Assembly (NCBI RefSeq): GCF_034355335.1
Contig: NZ_CP136422.1
Location: 1,429,001 to 1,493,000 of the forward strand
Direction of reading: 5' to 3'
DNA from: Blautia coccoides
GTDB taxonomy: Bacteria; Bacillota; Clostridia; Lachnospirales; Lachnospiraceae
Length of the DNA: 64,000 nt
Shown here: one piece after another, positions 7,852 through 16,777 of the stretch
How positions within the stretch are numbered: the stretch's first letter is position 1
Layout of the letters: each line of letters opens with the position of its first letter
Position numbers and translations under genes: made by a program
Notes under the pieces: model-generated
Seen by the model: only the letters and a program-made list of their open reading frames with translations
Databases searched by the model: none
Told to the model about the DNA's origin: nothing

Positions 7852-9390
7852 GTGTTATTACAATATTCAATATATAAAGGAGATGAGGAAATCATTGTTT
7901 TAACAGGAGACAGTCTGACGCCTGATATGGTGGAAGCCATTGCAGCCGGACGCCAAAAGGTTTCCGTGGAGGAAACTTTGTGGAAAAAATTAGAGGAGGC
8001 CAGGAGCCTTGTCTTTGAACTTTCAGGCCGGGGAATCCCCATCTATGGATGCAACACCGGGGTGGGCTGGAATAAAGATAAAATAGTGACAAAAGAATTT
8101 ATTACCGGATTTAACAACAGCATGCTTCATTCCCATGCAGTGGGTGTTGGACCTTACGCACCTGTGGAGGTGGTAAGGGCAGTAATGGCGGTGAGGCTCA
8201 ACGGATTTTTGAATCTGTGTACCGGCATTTCGCCCGGGATCGTCAGGATGTACCAGGAATTTTTGAACCGGGAAATCCATCCTCTGATGCCCGTGAGGGG
8301 GTCTGTGGGACAGGCGGATATCGGCAATCTGTCACACATAGCGCTGGCAGTCACCGGTGAGGGGTGTGCGGAGTATCACGGAGAGATTCTGCCCGTGAGC
8401 AGGATCCTAAAGCAGGAGGGGCTGAAGCCGGCTGTTCCGGCAGAGAAAGACGGGCTTGCCATGATAAGTTCCAATGCCCTGAGTGCAGGCTGGGCCTGCC
8501 TTGTTCTTAGCAGAGCAGAAAAAATACTGACAACAGCGGATGTGATAAGCTGTATGTCTCTGGAAGGATTCGGAGGCAACACCTCACAGCTTAGGACAGA
8601 GGCAGCCAAAAAGAGAAAATATGAAGGACAGATAGAGACTGCAAAAGCCATGAATGGTTATCTGAAAGGCAGCTTTCTATACGAAGCCGACAGCAGCCGG
8701 CCGCTGCAGGACCCGCTCTGTTACCGGAGCACATCCCAGGTGCACGGGGCTGTGAGGGACGCGCTTTACTATGCAGAGAAAGAGCTGTCCATACAGATAA
8801 ATTCATCAGATGATAATCCATGCCTATTGCAGGAGGAACGGGATATCACTCCCAGCGCAAACTTTGAACCGCTTGCGTGGGTGCTTCCCCTGGAGATGCT
8901 CTCCATAGCCTTCTCGCACATTTCAAAGGCATCTTGTCTGAGGAGTATTAAGCTGGCAAACCCGGCGTTTACCAGGCTTACCAGAAACTTGTCACCTCAG
9001 GAGAGTGTCATTGCGTTTTCTACGATCCAGAAAACATTTACGGCTTTGGATGCGGAAATCCGCAGTCTTGCAAATCCTGTTTCCATGGACACGCTGCCCC
9101 TTGCAGGGGAGATTGAGGACAGGAGTACCAACGCGCCTTTGGTTGTTGGGAGACTGGAGAAAATACTGGATGATCTCTGTTACATTTTAGGTATTGAGCT
9201 AATGCTTGCAGGCCAGGCCATGAATCTGCGCAAAGGAAAAATACTGGGGGAAGTAACAGGCAGAGGACTTGCTGTTCTCAGAGAGAAAATACCGTTTTAT
9301 GACAAAGACGACCGTGTCCTGACAGAGGATATAGAGGCTGTCTGTGAGATGATAAAAGAGGGAACATTTCTGCGAAAATTGAATTTTTAA
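7852..9390 (+). CDS. Aromatic amino acid lyase-fold enzyme lacking the MIO triad (ergothionase-like candidate)
   Basis: A 512-residue member of the HAL/PAL fold, with YGCNTGVG (catalytic Tyr about residue 65), SSNAL, QDPLCYRSTSQVHGA, NFEP and a late EIEDRST segment. The electrophile-forming Ala-Ser-Gly is missing: where HAL has GSVG-ASG-D, this protein reads GSVG-QA-DIGNLSH (about residues 150-162), one residue shorter, so MIO cannot form in the usual way. Ergothionase, from this fold, removes trimethylamine from ergothioneine by a different activation (family knowledge), and the next gene is a betaine-type transporter. I infer elimination of trimethylamine from an aromatic betaine. The start is uncertain: ATG 7852 has no good ribosome site, while AAAGGAG at 7876-7882 points to a rare ATC or ATT start near 7891-7894. 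Confidence 0.85.
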   Translation: MLLQYSIYKGDEEIIVLTGDSLTPDMVEAIAAGRQKVSVEETLWKKLEEARSLVFELSGRGIPIYGCNTGVGWNKDKIVTKEFITGFNNSMLHSHAVGVGPYAPVEVVRAVMAVRLNGFLNLCTGISPGIVRMYQEFLNREIHPLMPVRGSVGQADIGNLSHIALAVTGEGCAEYHGEILPVSRILKQEGLKPAVPAEKDGLAMISSNALSAGWACLVLSRAEKILTTADVISCMSLEGFGGNTSQLRTEAAKKRKYEGQIETAKAMNGYLKGSFLYEADSSRPLQDPLCYRSTSQVHGAVRDALYYAEKELSIQINSSDDNPCLLQEERDITPSANFEPLAWVLPLEMLSIAFSHISKASCLRSIKLANPAFTRLTRNLSPQESVIAFSTIQKTFTALDAEIRSLANPVSMDTLPLAGEIEDRSTNAPLVVGRLEKILDDLCYILGIELMLAGQAMNLRKGKILGEVTGRGLAVLREKIPFYDKDDRVLTEDIEAVCEMIKEGTFLRKLNF

Positions 9391-9423
9391 AAGTACAAGA
9401 GGAGAAGAATCGGGAGGTAGAAA

Positions 9424-11007
9424 ATGAAAGAACCGAAAGATAAGAAGGAGTCCGCCGGACAGGTGCGTAAAGGCGTGTTTATTCCTGCGTTTGCAGTGAT
9501 GGCAGTGGTGGTAGCTGTGGGATTTATCAATAACGAGGGTCTGGCAAAAGGCGCGAAGGCTTTCTTCGGATTTTCCCTGGGAAAATTCGGATGGCTGTAT
9601 CAGCTTGTGGCTGTTGTATCTGTGCTGGTCATCGCTATCGTCACATTCTCAAAATTGGGTGATATCCGTATTGGCGGAGCAAATGCAAAGCCCAAATATC
9701 CCTTTGGAACCTGGTTCGCCATGACGCTTACCGGCGGAATCGCTGTGGGCATCGTGAACTGGGGAATTAATGAACCTTTGATCTATTATGGAAATGTATA
9801 CGGTGAGCTGGACAATCTGGGAATCCAGGCAGGAACCCAGGAGGCAGCCAGGTTTGCCCTGGGCAGGTGTTTTTATAACTGGACCTTTGTGCCTTATGCC
9901 ATGTATGCGGTGTCAGGGCTGCTCATTGCCTATATGTACTTTAACAAGAAGGAAAAGCTCTCAGTCATTTCCACCCTGAAGCCGCTTTTGGGAAAAAAGG
10001 CAGAGCATCCGGCAGTCATGAATACGGTGGATACTCTCTGCTCTCTGGCGATCACCCTGGGAATGGCTTCCGGACTTGGAACAGGACTGGCCCTTATAAT
10101 TTCAGGATTGAATGTGGTATATAAAATACCGAACAGCACTTTTATCTGGATATTGCTGGGAGGCATTGCCACATTGATCTTCACCAGTTCCTCCATTCTG
10201 GGTGTGGACAGGGGAATCCGCAGGCTGGCATCTTTGAACAGCAAGATTTTTTACGGACTTTTGATCTTCCTGTTCATTACTGGACCTATGGCTATTATCC
10301 TCAGCAATTCCGTTTCCGGGCTGGGAGAGTGGCTGAACAATTTCTTTATCTGGGGTCTGGACTCCGGTGACGTGGGAGGAGAGGCACTGACCAGATGGTG
10401 GACCTTGGCTGACTGGTGTTCCTGGATCGCCTATGCACCTATTATGGGTATTTTCCTTGGGAAGATCGCTTATGGAAGAACTGTGCGGGAGTTTATGATC
10501 ATTAACTGGGTGATGCCCTCTGTTTTCGGTATTGTATGGTTTTCCGTCTGGGGCGGAACCGGTCTTAACTGGCAGACCAATGGCGTAGTGGATATGGTTG
10601 GAGTGATCAAAGAGAGCGGAGCCACAGCAGGCGTATGGGCGTTCCTGCAGCATCTGCCCCTTGGCCTCGGAATTATCATAATACCTATTGTAATGATCAC
10701 GCTTATGCTGTCCTTTTCCACAGCGGCGGATTCCATGACCAGTACCATCGCGTCTATCTGTACTAAAGGACAGAGTATGGAGGAAGAGCCCCCGAAATCC
10801 CAGAAGTTGATCTGGGGTATCCTGATTGGATCCATTTCCATTATCATGGGCGCGGTTGCAGGAGGTGTGCGGGGAATCGACGGGGTGAAACAGTTGGCCT
10901 CCGTGGGAGGATTCCTGGTATTATTTGTTTTTCTGCTGCAGTTGATCGCATTTATCAAGACATTCTTTGTGGATTTGAAAAAGGAAAAGAAAGATCCCAC
11001 ACTCTAA
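9424..11007 (+). CDS. BCCT-family betaine/carnitine/choline-type transporter
   Basis: A 527-residue membrane protein with about 12 hydrophobic segments. The BCCT signature region is around residues 325-360 (WIAYAPIMGIFLGKIAYGRT, then VREF). Family members move compounds with a quaternary ammonium group. The Trp-rich box is divergent (DWCSWIAYAPIMG rather than the usual WAWW-W pattern) and the following IFLGKIAYGRTVREF resembles CaiT-type members more than osmoregulatory BetP, so a catabolic uptake or exchange role is likely. GGGAGG precedes the ATG, 33 bases after the lyase-like gene, in the same operon. Confidence 0.92.
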   Translation: MKEPKDKKESAGQVRKGVFIPAFAVMAVVVAVGFINNEGLAKGAKAFFGFSLGKFGWLYQLVAVVSVLVIAIVTFSKLGDIRIGGANAKPKYPFGTWFAMTLTGGIAVGIVNWGINEPLIYYGNVYGELDNLGIQAGTQEAARFALGRCFYNWTFVPYAMYAVSGLLIAYMYFNKKEKLSVISTLKPLLGKKAEHPAVMNTVDTLCSLAITLGMASGLGTGLALIISGLNVVYKIPNSTFIWILLGGIATLIFTSSSILGVDRGIRRLASLNSKIFYGLLIFLFITGPMAIILSNSVSGLGEWLNNFFIWGLDSGDVGGEALTRWWTLADWCSWIAYAPIMGIFLGKIAYGRTVREFMIINWVMPSVFGIVWFSVWGGTGLNWQTNGVVDMVGVIKESGATAGVWAFLQHLPLGLGIIIIPIVMITLMLSFSTAADSMTSTIASICTKGQSMEEEPPKSQKLIWGILIGSISIIMGAVAGGVRGIDGVKQLASVGGFLVLFVFLLQLIAFIKTFFVDLKKEKKDPTL

Positions 11008-11056
11008 GGCGTGAGATACGGAACAGTAACAGTTTGAGAATAATTTGGAGGTGCTT

Positions 11057-12049
11057 ATGGACTTATTATACATAAATGCAATGGATATAGAGAATCTGAA
11101 TCTGACCAATGAGGAGATACTGGGAGCAGTGGAGAAAAGCCTGGAGGCTCAGGGCAACGGAAAGACCGTTATAGAGCCGCGGGTGCATCTGATCCCCAAT
11201 CCGGAATATCACGGGCATTTTAATGTGCTGAGAGGATATATTGAGCCCATGGATGTGGCAGGCGTGAAGGTAGTGGGAGATTATGTCTATAATTATAAGC
11301 AGGATCTGCCCTCTGAGATGGCACTTTTGAATCTGTATGACCCGAAAACCGGAGCACCGAGAGCTGTGATCGATGCCACAGAGATCACCTCCATGCGGAC
11401 AGGTGCCTTGACAGCCATCGGTGCAAAGTATCTGGCAAAGAAAGAAAATAAAATTTTAGGACATCTGGGATCCAGGGGAACAGCCTGGTGGAATGTGGTG
11501 CTTCTGGACTCCTTATATGATTTTGATGAGATCCGTGTGAACAGCAGAAGAAGAGAATCCATGGAAGATTTCGCCGGACGCCTCACAAAGAAGCTGGGAA
11601 AACCGGTGAAGGTGACTAAAAATAGTGAAGAGTGTCTGAAGGGTGCTGATATTATGGTGGAGGCCACACGCCTGATGGAGCCCACACCTCTGCTGAAAAC
11701 AGAGTGGGTACAGCCGGGAAATTTTGTGGTACCTTACGGAACTGTCAGTGCTGTGGAGCTGTCTCTCACAGACGTGATGGACAAGATCGTGGTAGATGAC
11801 TGGGGACAGTGCAAAGGCGGTATTCTCGGCAGTCTTCGCAGGCACGTGGAGACGGGGAAACTCAGCGCGGATACCCTCTACGGGGAGCTGGGGGAGATCG
11901 TTGCAGGCAGGAAACCGGGAAGAGAAAGAGAGGATGAGACCATACTTTTCTGGCACCGGGGTCTTTCCACAAATGACATTGCACTGGGACAGTTAGTATA
12001 TGAAAAAGCTTTGGAAATGGGAATCGGAACAACACTGAAATACAGATAG
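11057..12049 (+). CDS. Ornithine cyclodeaminase / mu-crystallin family protein
   Basis: A 330-residue NAD(P)-dependent family member. N-terminal part ends in ATEITSMRTGALTAIGAKYL, the typical Thr-Arg-Thr-Gly-Ala substrate/nucleotide region; the Rossmann part starts at ILGHLGSRGTAW, with the usual GxGxQA replaced by GSRGTAW. The family includes ornithine cyclodeaminase, ketimine reductases and amino acid dehydrogenases, so the reaction cannot be named. The start at 11057 is set by GGAGG six bases upstream. It is the third gene of the lyase/BCCT operon, 50 bases after the transporter, and a strong terminator follows, suggesting it processes the imported substrate or product. Confidence 0.85.
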   Translation: MDLLYINAMDIENLNLTNEEILGAVEKSLEAQGNGKTVIEPRVHLIPNPEYHGHFNVLRGYIEPMDVAGVKVVGDYVYNYKQDLPSEMALLNLYDPKTGAPRAVIDATEITSMRTGALTAIGAKYLAKKENKILGHLGSRGTAWWNVVLLDSLYDFDEIRVNSRRRESMEDFAGRLTKKLGKPVKVTKNSEECLKGADIMVEATRLMEPTPLLKTEWVQPGNFVVPYGTVSAVELSLTDVMDKIVVDDWGQCKGGILGSLRRHVETGKLSADTLYGELGEIVAGRKPGREREDETILFWHRGLSTNDIALGQLVYEKALEMGIGTTLKYR

Positions 12050-12064
12050 GACACCCTCTTAAAA

Positions 12065-12110
12065 TCGTCCTGCGGCCAAGAAAACAGACTGGCCGCAGGG
12101 CGGTTTTTTT
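12065..12110 (+). terminator. Terminator of the lyase-BCCT-OCD operon
   Basis: A 14-bp GC-rich stem (12065-12078 with 12090-12103, two G-U pairs) followed by seven T residues. Confidence 0.9.
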
Positions 12111-12260
12111 AAGAAAAATGTATAGAAAAAAAGAAAGGTTGCAGACATGATAAAACATGGTATAATGAAATTGTTCAGCAGCTTTACAGTTGCAGCCATT
12201 TGGCTTTTGTATGCTGAACTTAAAATGTAGATTGATATAGGGAGAAGCGGGGCATAAAAG

Positions 12261-12530
12261 ATGAAGATCAGAAAACATTTCATACTGACCGGGATGGTAC
12301 AAGGGGTAGGGCTGAGATACAGAGCCCAGCATCTGGCGAGGTTATTGCAGTTGACCGGCTGGGTGAAAAATACCTGGGACGGCTGTGTGGAACTGGAGCT
12401 GCAGGGCAGAGAGGAAGAAATAGCCAGCTTTCTGGACCGTCTGTCCATGGGAAATTTTATAAGGATCGAAGGGGTAGAGGCAAAAGACGTTCCGGTGATA
12501 GAGGAGAATGGGTTTCATGTTAAGGGGTAG
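12261..12530 (+). CDS. acyP: Acylphosphatase
   Basis: An 89-residue protein, the standard length for acylphosphatase, which hydrolyses acyl phosphates. Residues 10-35 hold the signature GMVQGVGLRYRAQ, with the catalytic Arg about 19; the second signature GWVKNTWDGCVELELQG at about 33-49 has the catalytic Asn. An AGAAGCGGGG stretch lies upstream; the ribosome site is modest. It stands alone between a terminator and the cupin promoter. Confidence 0.93.
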   Translation: MKIRKHFILTGMVQGVGLRYRAQHLARLLQLTGWVKNTWDGCVELELQGREEEIASFLDRLSMGNFIRIEGVEAKDVPVIEENGFHVKG

Positions 12531-12566
12531 ATCAGGCATGTTTTTAAAAGAGTACGCAGTAAAAGA

Positions 12567-12595
12567 TTGACATTTGAAAAAAATGGGTCTAAGAT
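12567..12595 (+). promoter_or_regulatory. Promoter upstream of the cupin gene
   Basis: TTGACA (12567-12572), exactly 17 bases, TAAGAT (12590-12595). The predicted transcript starts near 12602 and runs straight into the hairpin at 12617-12660 before reaching the gene. Confidence 0.75.
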
Positions 12596-12616
12596 ATAGA
12601 AAAAATAAATTTTAGA

Positions 12617-12660
12617 AAAAAGGTTCTCAAAGGCGAAAACCCACCTTTGGGGACCTTTTT
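12617..12660 (+). terminator. Terminator-like hairpin between promoter and cupin gene
   Basis: A 17-bp stem (12617-12633 with 12644-12660, two G-U pairs) whose 3' arm ends in five T residues. It lies downstream of the predicted transcription start and only four bases before the cupin ribosome site, so it can act as an attenuator, or end a tiny RNA of about 60 nucleotides. Confidence 0.75.
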
Positions 12661-12676
12661 GCATGGAGGATGAATT

Positions 12677-13006
12677 ATGATAAAAACAGAGACAGTGGAA
12701 AATATGTGCGGCGGCAAAGGCCATGTGATCATTAAGCACATTTTAGGAGAGAAAGAACTGAATGGAAAATGCGGACTGTACGCGGAAGTGATCATTGAAC
12801 CGGGATGTTCCCTGGGATATCATGAGCACCACAGTGAGAGCGAGACCTATTATATTCTGTCCGGCCAGGGCGATTACGATGATAACGGGCAGGTACGCCC
12901 GATCAAAGCAGGGGATGTTACATTTACACAGGATGGTCACGGGCATGGACTGGTAAATACCGGGGATGTGGATCTGGTGTTTATGGCGCTGATCATTTTT
13001 GACTGA
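12677..13006 (+). CDS. Small cupin-domain protein
   Basis: A 109-residue single-domain cupin. Motif 1 is GYHEHHSESETYYILSGQG (about residues 48-66) and motif 2 is GDVTFTQDGHGHGLVNTG (about 78-95), so the metal-binding His and Glu set is complete. Family members may be sugar isomerases, dioxygenases or binding proteins; no specific role can be given. GGAGG precedes the ATG. Expression is probably controlled by the leader hairpin. Confidence 0.9.
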   Translation: MIKTETVENMCGGKGHVIIKHILGEKELNGKCGLYAEVIIEPGCSLGYHEHHSESETYYILSGQGDYDDNGQVRPIKAGDVTFTQDGHGHGLVNTGDVDLVFMALIIFD

Positions 13007-13075
13007 TGCGCTGCGGTGGGGCGGGACGGATGTGTTTGCCGCACAGACTGCGTCCGGCAGACACCTGTCGCCTCT

Positions 13076-14065
13076 TTAGCCATAAAATTCCCATATAGTA
13101 TAATCACTGTATTTTTCCTGACATTTTTCCCGCAGTGTATGCAGAAGCAGGATACTGTCCCCGGCTGTAAATATATTCTGGGTATTAGAGGCCGCCTGCC
13201 TGTCCGCACGGGCAGGCTCCTTCCTTTTTTGGCGCAGTTCGGAGGCCGGACAGTTGTAATATTTCTGACAGAGCTGATTCAGGTATCTGACATCAGAAAA
13301 ACCGCTCTCAATACTTACGGTAAGCACTTTTTTATCCGTATTCTGGAGAAGACGGCAGGCATACTCAAAACGTTTCAGATTCAGATATTCCTGAAAGGAC
13401 AGGTTTAACTCATCTCGAAATAGATGTGACAGATAGGTCAGGGAAAGATTCTCATGGTCTGCAATGTCCTTTAGCAGCAGCTTCTGTCGGAAATTTTTTT
13501 CTATGTAGTCTGTGATGCGGCTCATGCGCTCCTGCCGGTGTCTGCGGGCAGTCATCTCAGAATCGGTATATATCTTCTTGGGAACATAGGTGTGAAGGCC
13601 GTACAGGATCATATTCAGCAGGCTCATACATTTATATTCATAATTAGCAAACTGCCCGAAGTAGTTGTATGCCAGTTCAATGAGCAGACCCTTCATGATT
13701 TCGTAGCGTGTCTCATGCTGGGAGAAAAAAGGACGTACGCAGTTCTCCAGAAAACATGTATTTTCATCATGTTGAAAATAGGAGGTGACAAGCTGCCGGG
13801 ACATCTGAATGGCCAGGATCAGGGCGCTGCCATCCAGTCCCCGTATTTCATGGAGATCCATGGGGTTCAGCAGATACAGGTCACCGCTGTGAAGTATGTG
13901 CGTATTTCCGTTTACTGTAAATTCCACATTTCCGTCAAGAACAAGCCCTATTTCCATCTCCCTGTGGGCGTGTGGAGCCCGGGAAAAAAGGCGTACCAGT
14001 ATGGCGCTGAAGGCGTGGATCTGGGGGTGTGCGATCAATTCAAATTCTTTATCCATTTCCGTCAC
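13076..14065 (-). CDS. AraC-family transcriptional regulator
   Basis: A 329-residue regulator with an N-terminal cupin-like sensing domain (HREMEIGLVLDGNVEFTVNG, about 35-55) and a C-terminal pair of helix-turn-helix motifs (LLLKDIADHENLSLTYLSHL and VLTVSIESGFSDVRYLNQLC, about 195-265). About 45 residues extend past the AraC domain without recognisable features. The listed start is a GTG; an ATG three codons in is equally possible. It may control the sugar kinase/aldolase pair transcribed away from it, 345 bases off. Confidence 0.9.
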   Translation of the reverse strand: MTEMDKEFELIAHPQIHAFSAILVRLFSRAPHAHREMEIGLVLDGNVEFTVNGNTHILHSGDLYLLNPMDLHEIRGLDGSALILAIQMSRQLVTSYFQHDENTCFLENCVRPFFSQHETRYEIMKGLLIELAYNYFGQFANYEYKCMSLLNMILYGLHTYVPKKIYTDSEMTARRHRQERMSRITDYIEKNFRQKLLLKDIADHENLSLTYLSHLFRDELNLSFQEYLNLKRFEYACRLLQNTDKKVLTVSIESGFSDVRYLNQLCQKYYNCPASELRQKRKEPARADRQAASNTQNIFTAGDSILLLHTLREKCQEKYSDYTIWEFYG

Positions 14066-14409
14066 TGCTTTCTCATGATTTCTTATTTTCTATTCTAATG
14101 TCATTTCCAAAGACGGGCAACAACAATTCAAAAAAATCAAAAAAATAGCAAAATAATCGTTTGTAAATAGCAAATAAAACAAATCTATAACACCTATGAG
14201 CACCGACGATCCTTATAAAACAAGACCTACATCAAAGAAATAAGTAAGCGCAAGATAATCGCCGTATTTTCACAAATATGGAAATGCTCCGCAGAAGAAA
14301 AACGATTAAACTGAAGATAGTTTATAAAATGAATTTAAGTGTAAGAGGTACGGATTTCCCGTTCTACAGCGGGAGTAAAAAACGTGACAGTACAGAAAAG
14401 GGTGATCAA
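14066..14409. other. AT-rich intergenic region between AraC and sugar kinase
   Basis: An A-rich stretch without a convincing gene. TTGTAA (14161-14166) and CTATAA (14185-14190) could be a weak promoter for the kinase. The octamer ATAGCAAA recurs near 14145 and 14167 and might be part of an AraC site. Nothing else was seen. Confidence 0.4.
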
Positions 14410-15543
14410 ATGGGCAAAAAGGTGATCGTAGCAGGACATGCCTGTCTGGACATTACCCCTCTTTTTCCTCAGAACCAGCCGCCGGCGAAATTAGGAGATA
14501 TTCTCTCGCCGGGAAAGCTGATCCAAATGGAGGGTGTTGACATCCATGCAGGCGGTGCGGTATCCAACACGGGTATGGCGATGAAAATGCTGGGGATGGA
14601 TGTATGTCTCATGGCAAAGACAGGCAGGGATGAATTCGGAAAGATCATTTCCGATATCTATGCCGCGCAGGGAGCAGACTCCGGGATCATTGTGCAGGAA
14701 GGACAGAATACCTCCTATTCTGTTGTCCTTGCGCTCCCTGGAGTAGACAGGATATTTCTTCATGATCCGGGATGCAATCATACATTTTCCTTTGAAGATC
14801 TGCCGAAGGAAAAGCTCTTGGGGACAGACCTGTTTCACTTCGGCTATCCGCCGCTGATGAAGAAAATGTATGAAAATACAGGAAGTGAACTGGTTCGGAT
14901 AATGAGATATCTGAAATCCCAAGGGACTGCCACCTCTCTGGATCTGGCTTTTGTGGACGGGGAGTCAGAGGCGGGAAAGGCGGACTGGAAGGAGATTTTA
15001 AGCCGGGTGCTGCCGTATGTGGATTTTTTCGTGCCCAGTATCGAGGAACTCTGCTTCATGCTGGACAGGGAGAGATATGAGGAGTGGAGGACCAGGACAG
15101 AGGGTGAGGATCTTTCCTTTTTCCTGGATGTTCAGAGAGATATCAGGCCTCTGGCGGATAAATGTATGGATTTGGGGACAAAGGTCCTTCTGCTGAAATG
15201 CGGTGCCCCCGGCCTGTATTACAGGACCACGCAAGCCAGCCGCCTGAGGGAATTGGAGGCATCCCTTGGAATCTCTGCGGAGGACTGGTCAGACAGAGAT
15301 GGATTTGAGGCAAGCTATCGGCCTAAAAAAGTGCTGTCGGGTACAGGTGCAGGTGATACGACCATCGCGGCATTTCTGACGGCAATGCTGGAAGGGTATT
15401 CCTTTGAAATGTGTATCCGTCTGGCGGCTGCAGAAGGGGCATCATGTGTGGAGGCTTATGACGCGCTGGGCGGGATCCGTCCCCTTAAGGAACTGGCTTC
15501 TATGATTGAGAGCGGATGGGAAAAACAGGATTTTAAGAGATAA
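14410..15543 (+). CDS. PfkB-family carbohydrate kinase
   Basis: A 377-residue ribokinase/PfkB-type kinase that should phosphorylate a sugar or sugar derivative with ATP. Seen: GGAVSNTGMAMKMLGMDVCL (signature 1, about residues 40-60) and LSGTGAGDTTIAAFLTAML (signature 2, anion hole and catalytic Asp, about 310-330). At 377 residues it is longer than the usual 300-340, with an insertion around 215-290. The ATG at 14410 is preferred to earlier in-frame ATGs because conserved sequence begins there and AAAAGGGTGA precedes it. It is followed after 12 bases by an aldolase, so its product is probably cleaved there. Confidence 0.88.
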   Translation: MGKKVIVAGHACLDITPLFPQNQPPAKLGDILSPGKLIQMEGVDIHAGGAVSNTGMAMKMLGMDVCLMAKTGRDEFGKIISDIYAAQGADSGIIVQEGQNTSYSVVLALPGVDRIFLHDPGCNHTFSFEDLPKEKLLGTDLFHFGYPPLMKKMYENTGSELVRIMRYLKSQGTATSLDLAFVDGESEAGKADWKEILSRVLPYVDFFVPSIEELCFMLDRERYEEWRTRTEGEDLSFFLDVQRDIRPLADKCMDLGTKVLLLKCGAPGLYYRTTQASRLRELEASLGISAEDWSDRDGFEASYRPKKVLSGTGAGDTTIAAFLTAMLEGYSFEMCIRLAAAEGASCVEAYDALGGIRPLKELASMIESGWEKQDFKR

Positions 15544-15555
15544 GGAGTTTGTAAA

Positions 15556-16428
15556 ATGTTAGCGAATTTAAATGACGTATTACTCCCGGCCAGGCAGAAT
15601 GGCTACGGGGTGGGATTGTTCAATACTGTGAATCTGGAACTGGCAAGAGGGGTGCTGCAGGCAGCGGAGGAACTCAGCTCCCCGGTTATCATCGGTACAG
15701 CGGAGATTCTGCTTCCCTACGGGCCGCTGGATGATCTGGCACCTCTGATCGTCTCCATGGCAGACAGGGCATCTGTCCCTGTGGTGGTACACTATGACCA
15801 CGGACTTACCTTTGAGAAATGCATGGAGGCGTTGAAGTTTGGATTTACCTCTGTTATGTATGACTGTTCCACAGACAGCTATGAGGAAAATGTGAGAAAG
15901 GTCCGAGAACTCACAAGGATTGCCCACTGTTTCGGCGCAACTGTGGAGGCTGAACTAGGGCATGTGGGGGATAACGGGGAGGCAGCAGGAGAGAAAGGAA
16001 TGGAAACGCCGGAAGCATACTATACAGACCCGGTCCAGGCAAAGGAGTTTATAGAAAAAACACATGCGGATGCCCTTGCCATTGCAGTGGGAACTGCCCA
16101 CGGCGCTTACAAATTCAAACCCAAACTGGATTTTGAAAGGATCAGGACAATCGAGGGTATGGTGGATGTGCCTCTGGTGCTCCACGGAGGTTCCGGGCTG
16201 TCGGAGGAAGACTTTAAAAAGTCCATCGCCTGCGGCATCAGCAAGGTGAATATCTTCACAGATATTAATACAGCAGCGGCAAAAGCTGCGGAGCAGGCGC
16301 TGAAAGAGGGAAAAACCTGTATGACAGATATCATCCCCTATCAGGTGGAGGCAGCGGCGGAGGCGGCAAAGGCCAAGATGAGAATTTTCGGGTCGGTAAG
16401 CAGAAGCCGGGTATTCGGCATCCGATGA
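15556..16428 (+). CDS. Class II ketose-bisphosphate aldolase
   Basis: A 290-residue class II aldolase of the fructose/tagatose-bisphosphate family. It splits a ketose bisphosphate into dihydroxyacetone phosphate and an aldehyde using zinc. Visible: VVVHYDHG (catalytic Asp and zinc His, about residues 76-83), GTAHGAYK (zinc His, about 178-185), VPLVLHGGSGLS (third zinc His, about 208-219) and the phosphate-binding ISKVNIFTD. Paired with the PfkB kinase just upstream, reminiscent of tagatose 6-phosphate or inositol (IolC/IolJ) steps, although no other genes of those pathways adjoin it. Confidence 0.92.
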   Translation: MLANLNDVLLPARQNGYGVGLFNTVNLELARGVLQAAEELSSPVIIGTAEILLPYGPLDDLAPLIVSMADRASVPVVVHYDHGLTFEKCMEALKFGFTSVMYDCSTDSYEENVRKVRELTRIAHCFGATVEAELGHVGDNGEAAGEKGMETPEAYYTDPVQAKEFIEKTHADALAIAVGTAHGAYKFKPKLDFERIRTIEGMVDVPLVLHGGSGLSEEDFKKSIACGISKVNIFTDINTAAAKAAEQALKEGKTCMTDIIPYQVEAAAEAAKAKMRIFGSVSRSRVFGIR

Positions 16429-16693
16429 TGTATGGAAGCGGACCGTCAGCCGCCAGTCTTTAAGCAGCGGAAAAAGCAGCGGATTTGATCTGCACATATA
16501 CGGAAAGAGAGTAATGACGCAAACAGAAGAAATCAATGAATGGATGAATGAAGGTGCTGCTGTACAGGGATGGATGTCACAGTGCGGCAGCAATTTCTGT
16601 ATATGTGGAGTGGGGAAGTTACTGGTGGATCTGTGATCGGTAACAGGAGTCTATATAAATATAAATAGGAAAAATAAAAATAAGAGAAAACAT

Positions 16694-16722
16694 TTGACGG
16701 ACATGAAAATCTGACATAAAAT
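16694..16722 (+). promoter_or_regulatory. Promoter upstream of the EamA-like gene
   Basis: TTGACG (16694-16699), exactly 17 bases, TAAAAT (16717-16722); predicted start near 16729. The preceding 265 bases after the aldolase gene hold no supported gene. Confidence 0.7.
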
Positions 16723-16742
16723 AGAGATTGGGTGGACACCTA

Positions 16743-16777
16743 CCGCAAACCGAAGGTCATTGGTTTGCGGCTTTTTT
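16743..16777 (+). terminator. Terminator-like hairpin in the EamA leader
   Basis: CCGCAAACC (16743-16751) pairs with GGTTTGCGG (16762-16770), followed by C and six T residues. It lies about 15 bases after the predicted transcription start and 75 bases before the gene, so it is placed to attenuate the gene. Confidence 0.8.

Noticed and set aside
14410..16428. The sugar kinase/aldolase pair as part of the 3-keto-sugar system
   Set aside because: It lies 30 kb away and lacks the TTTGCGCAAA operator.
16514..16636. A 40-codon frame with a modest ribosome site and three cysteines
   Set aside because: No recognisable family, no promoter and no conservation evidence; too short to support.
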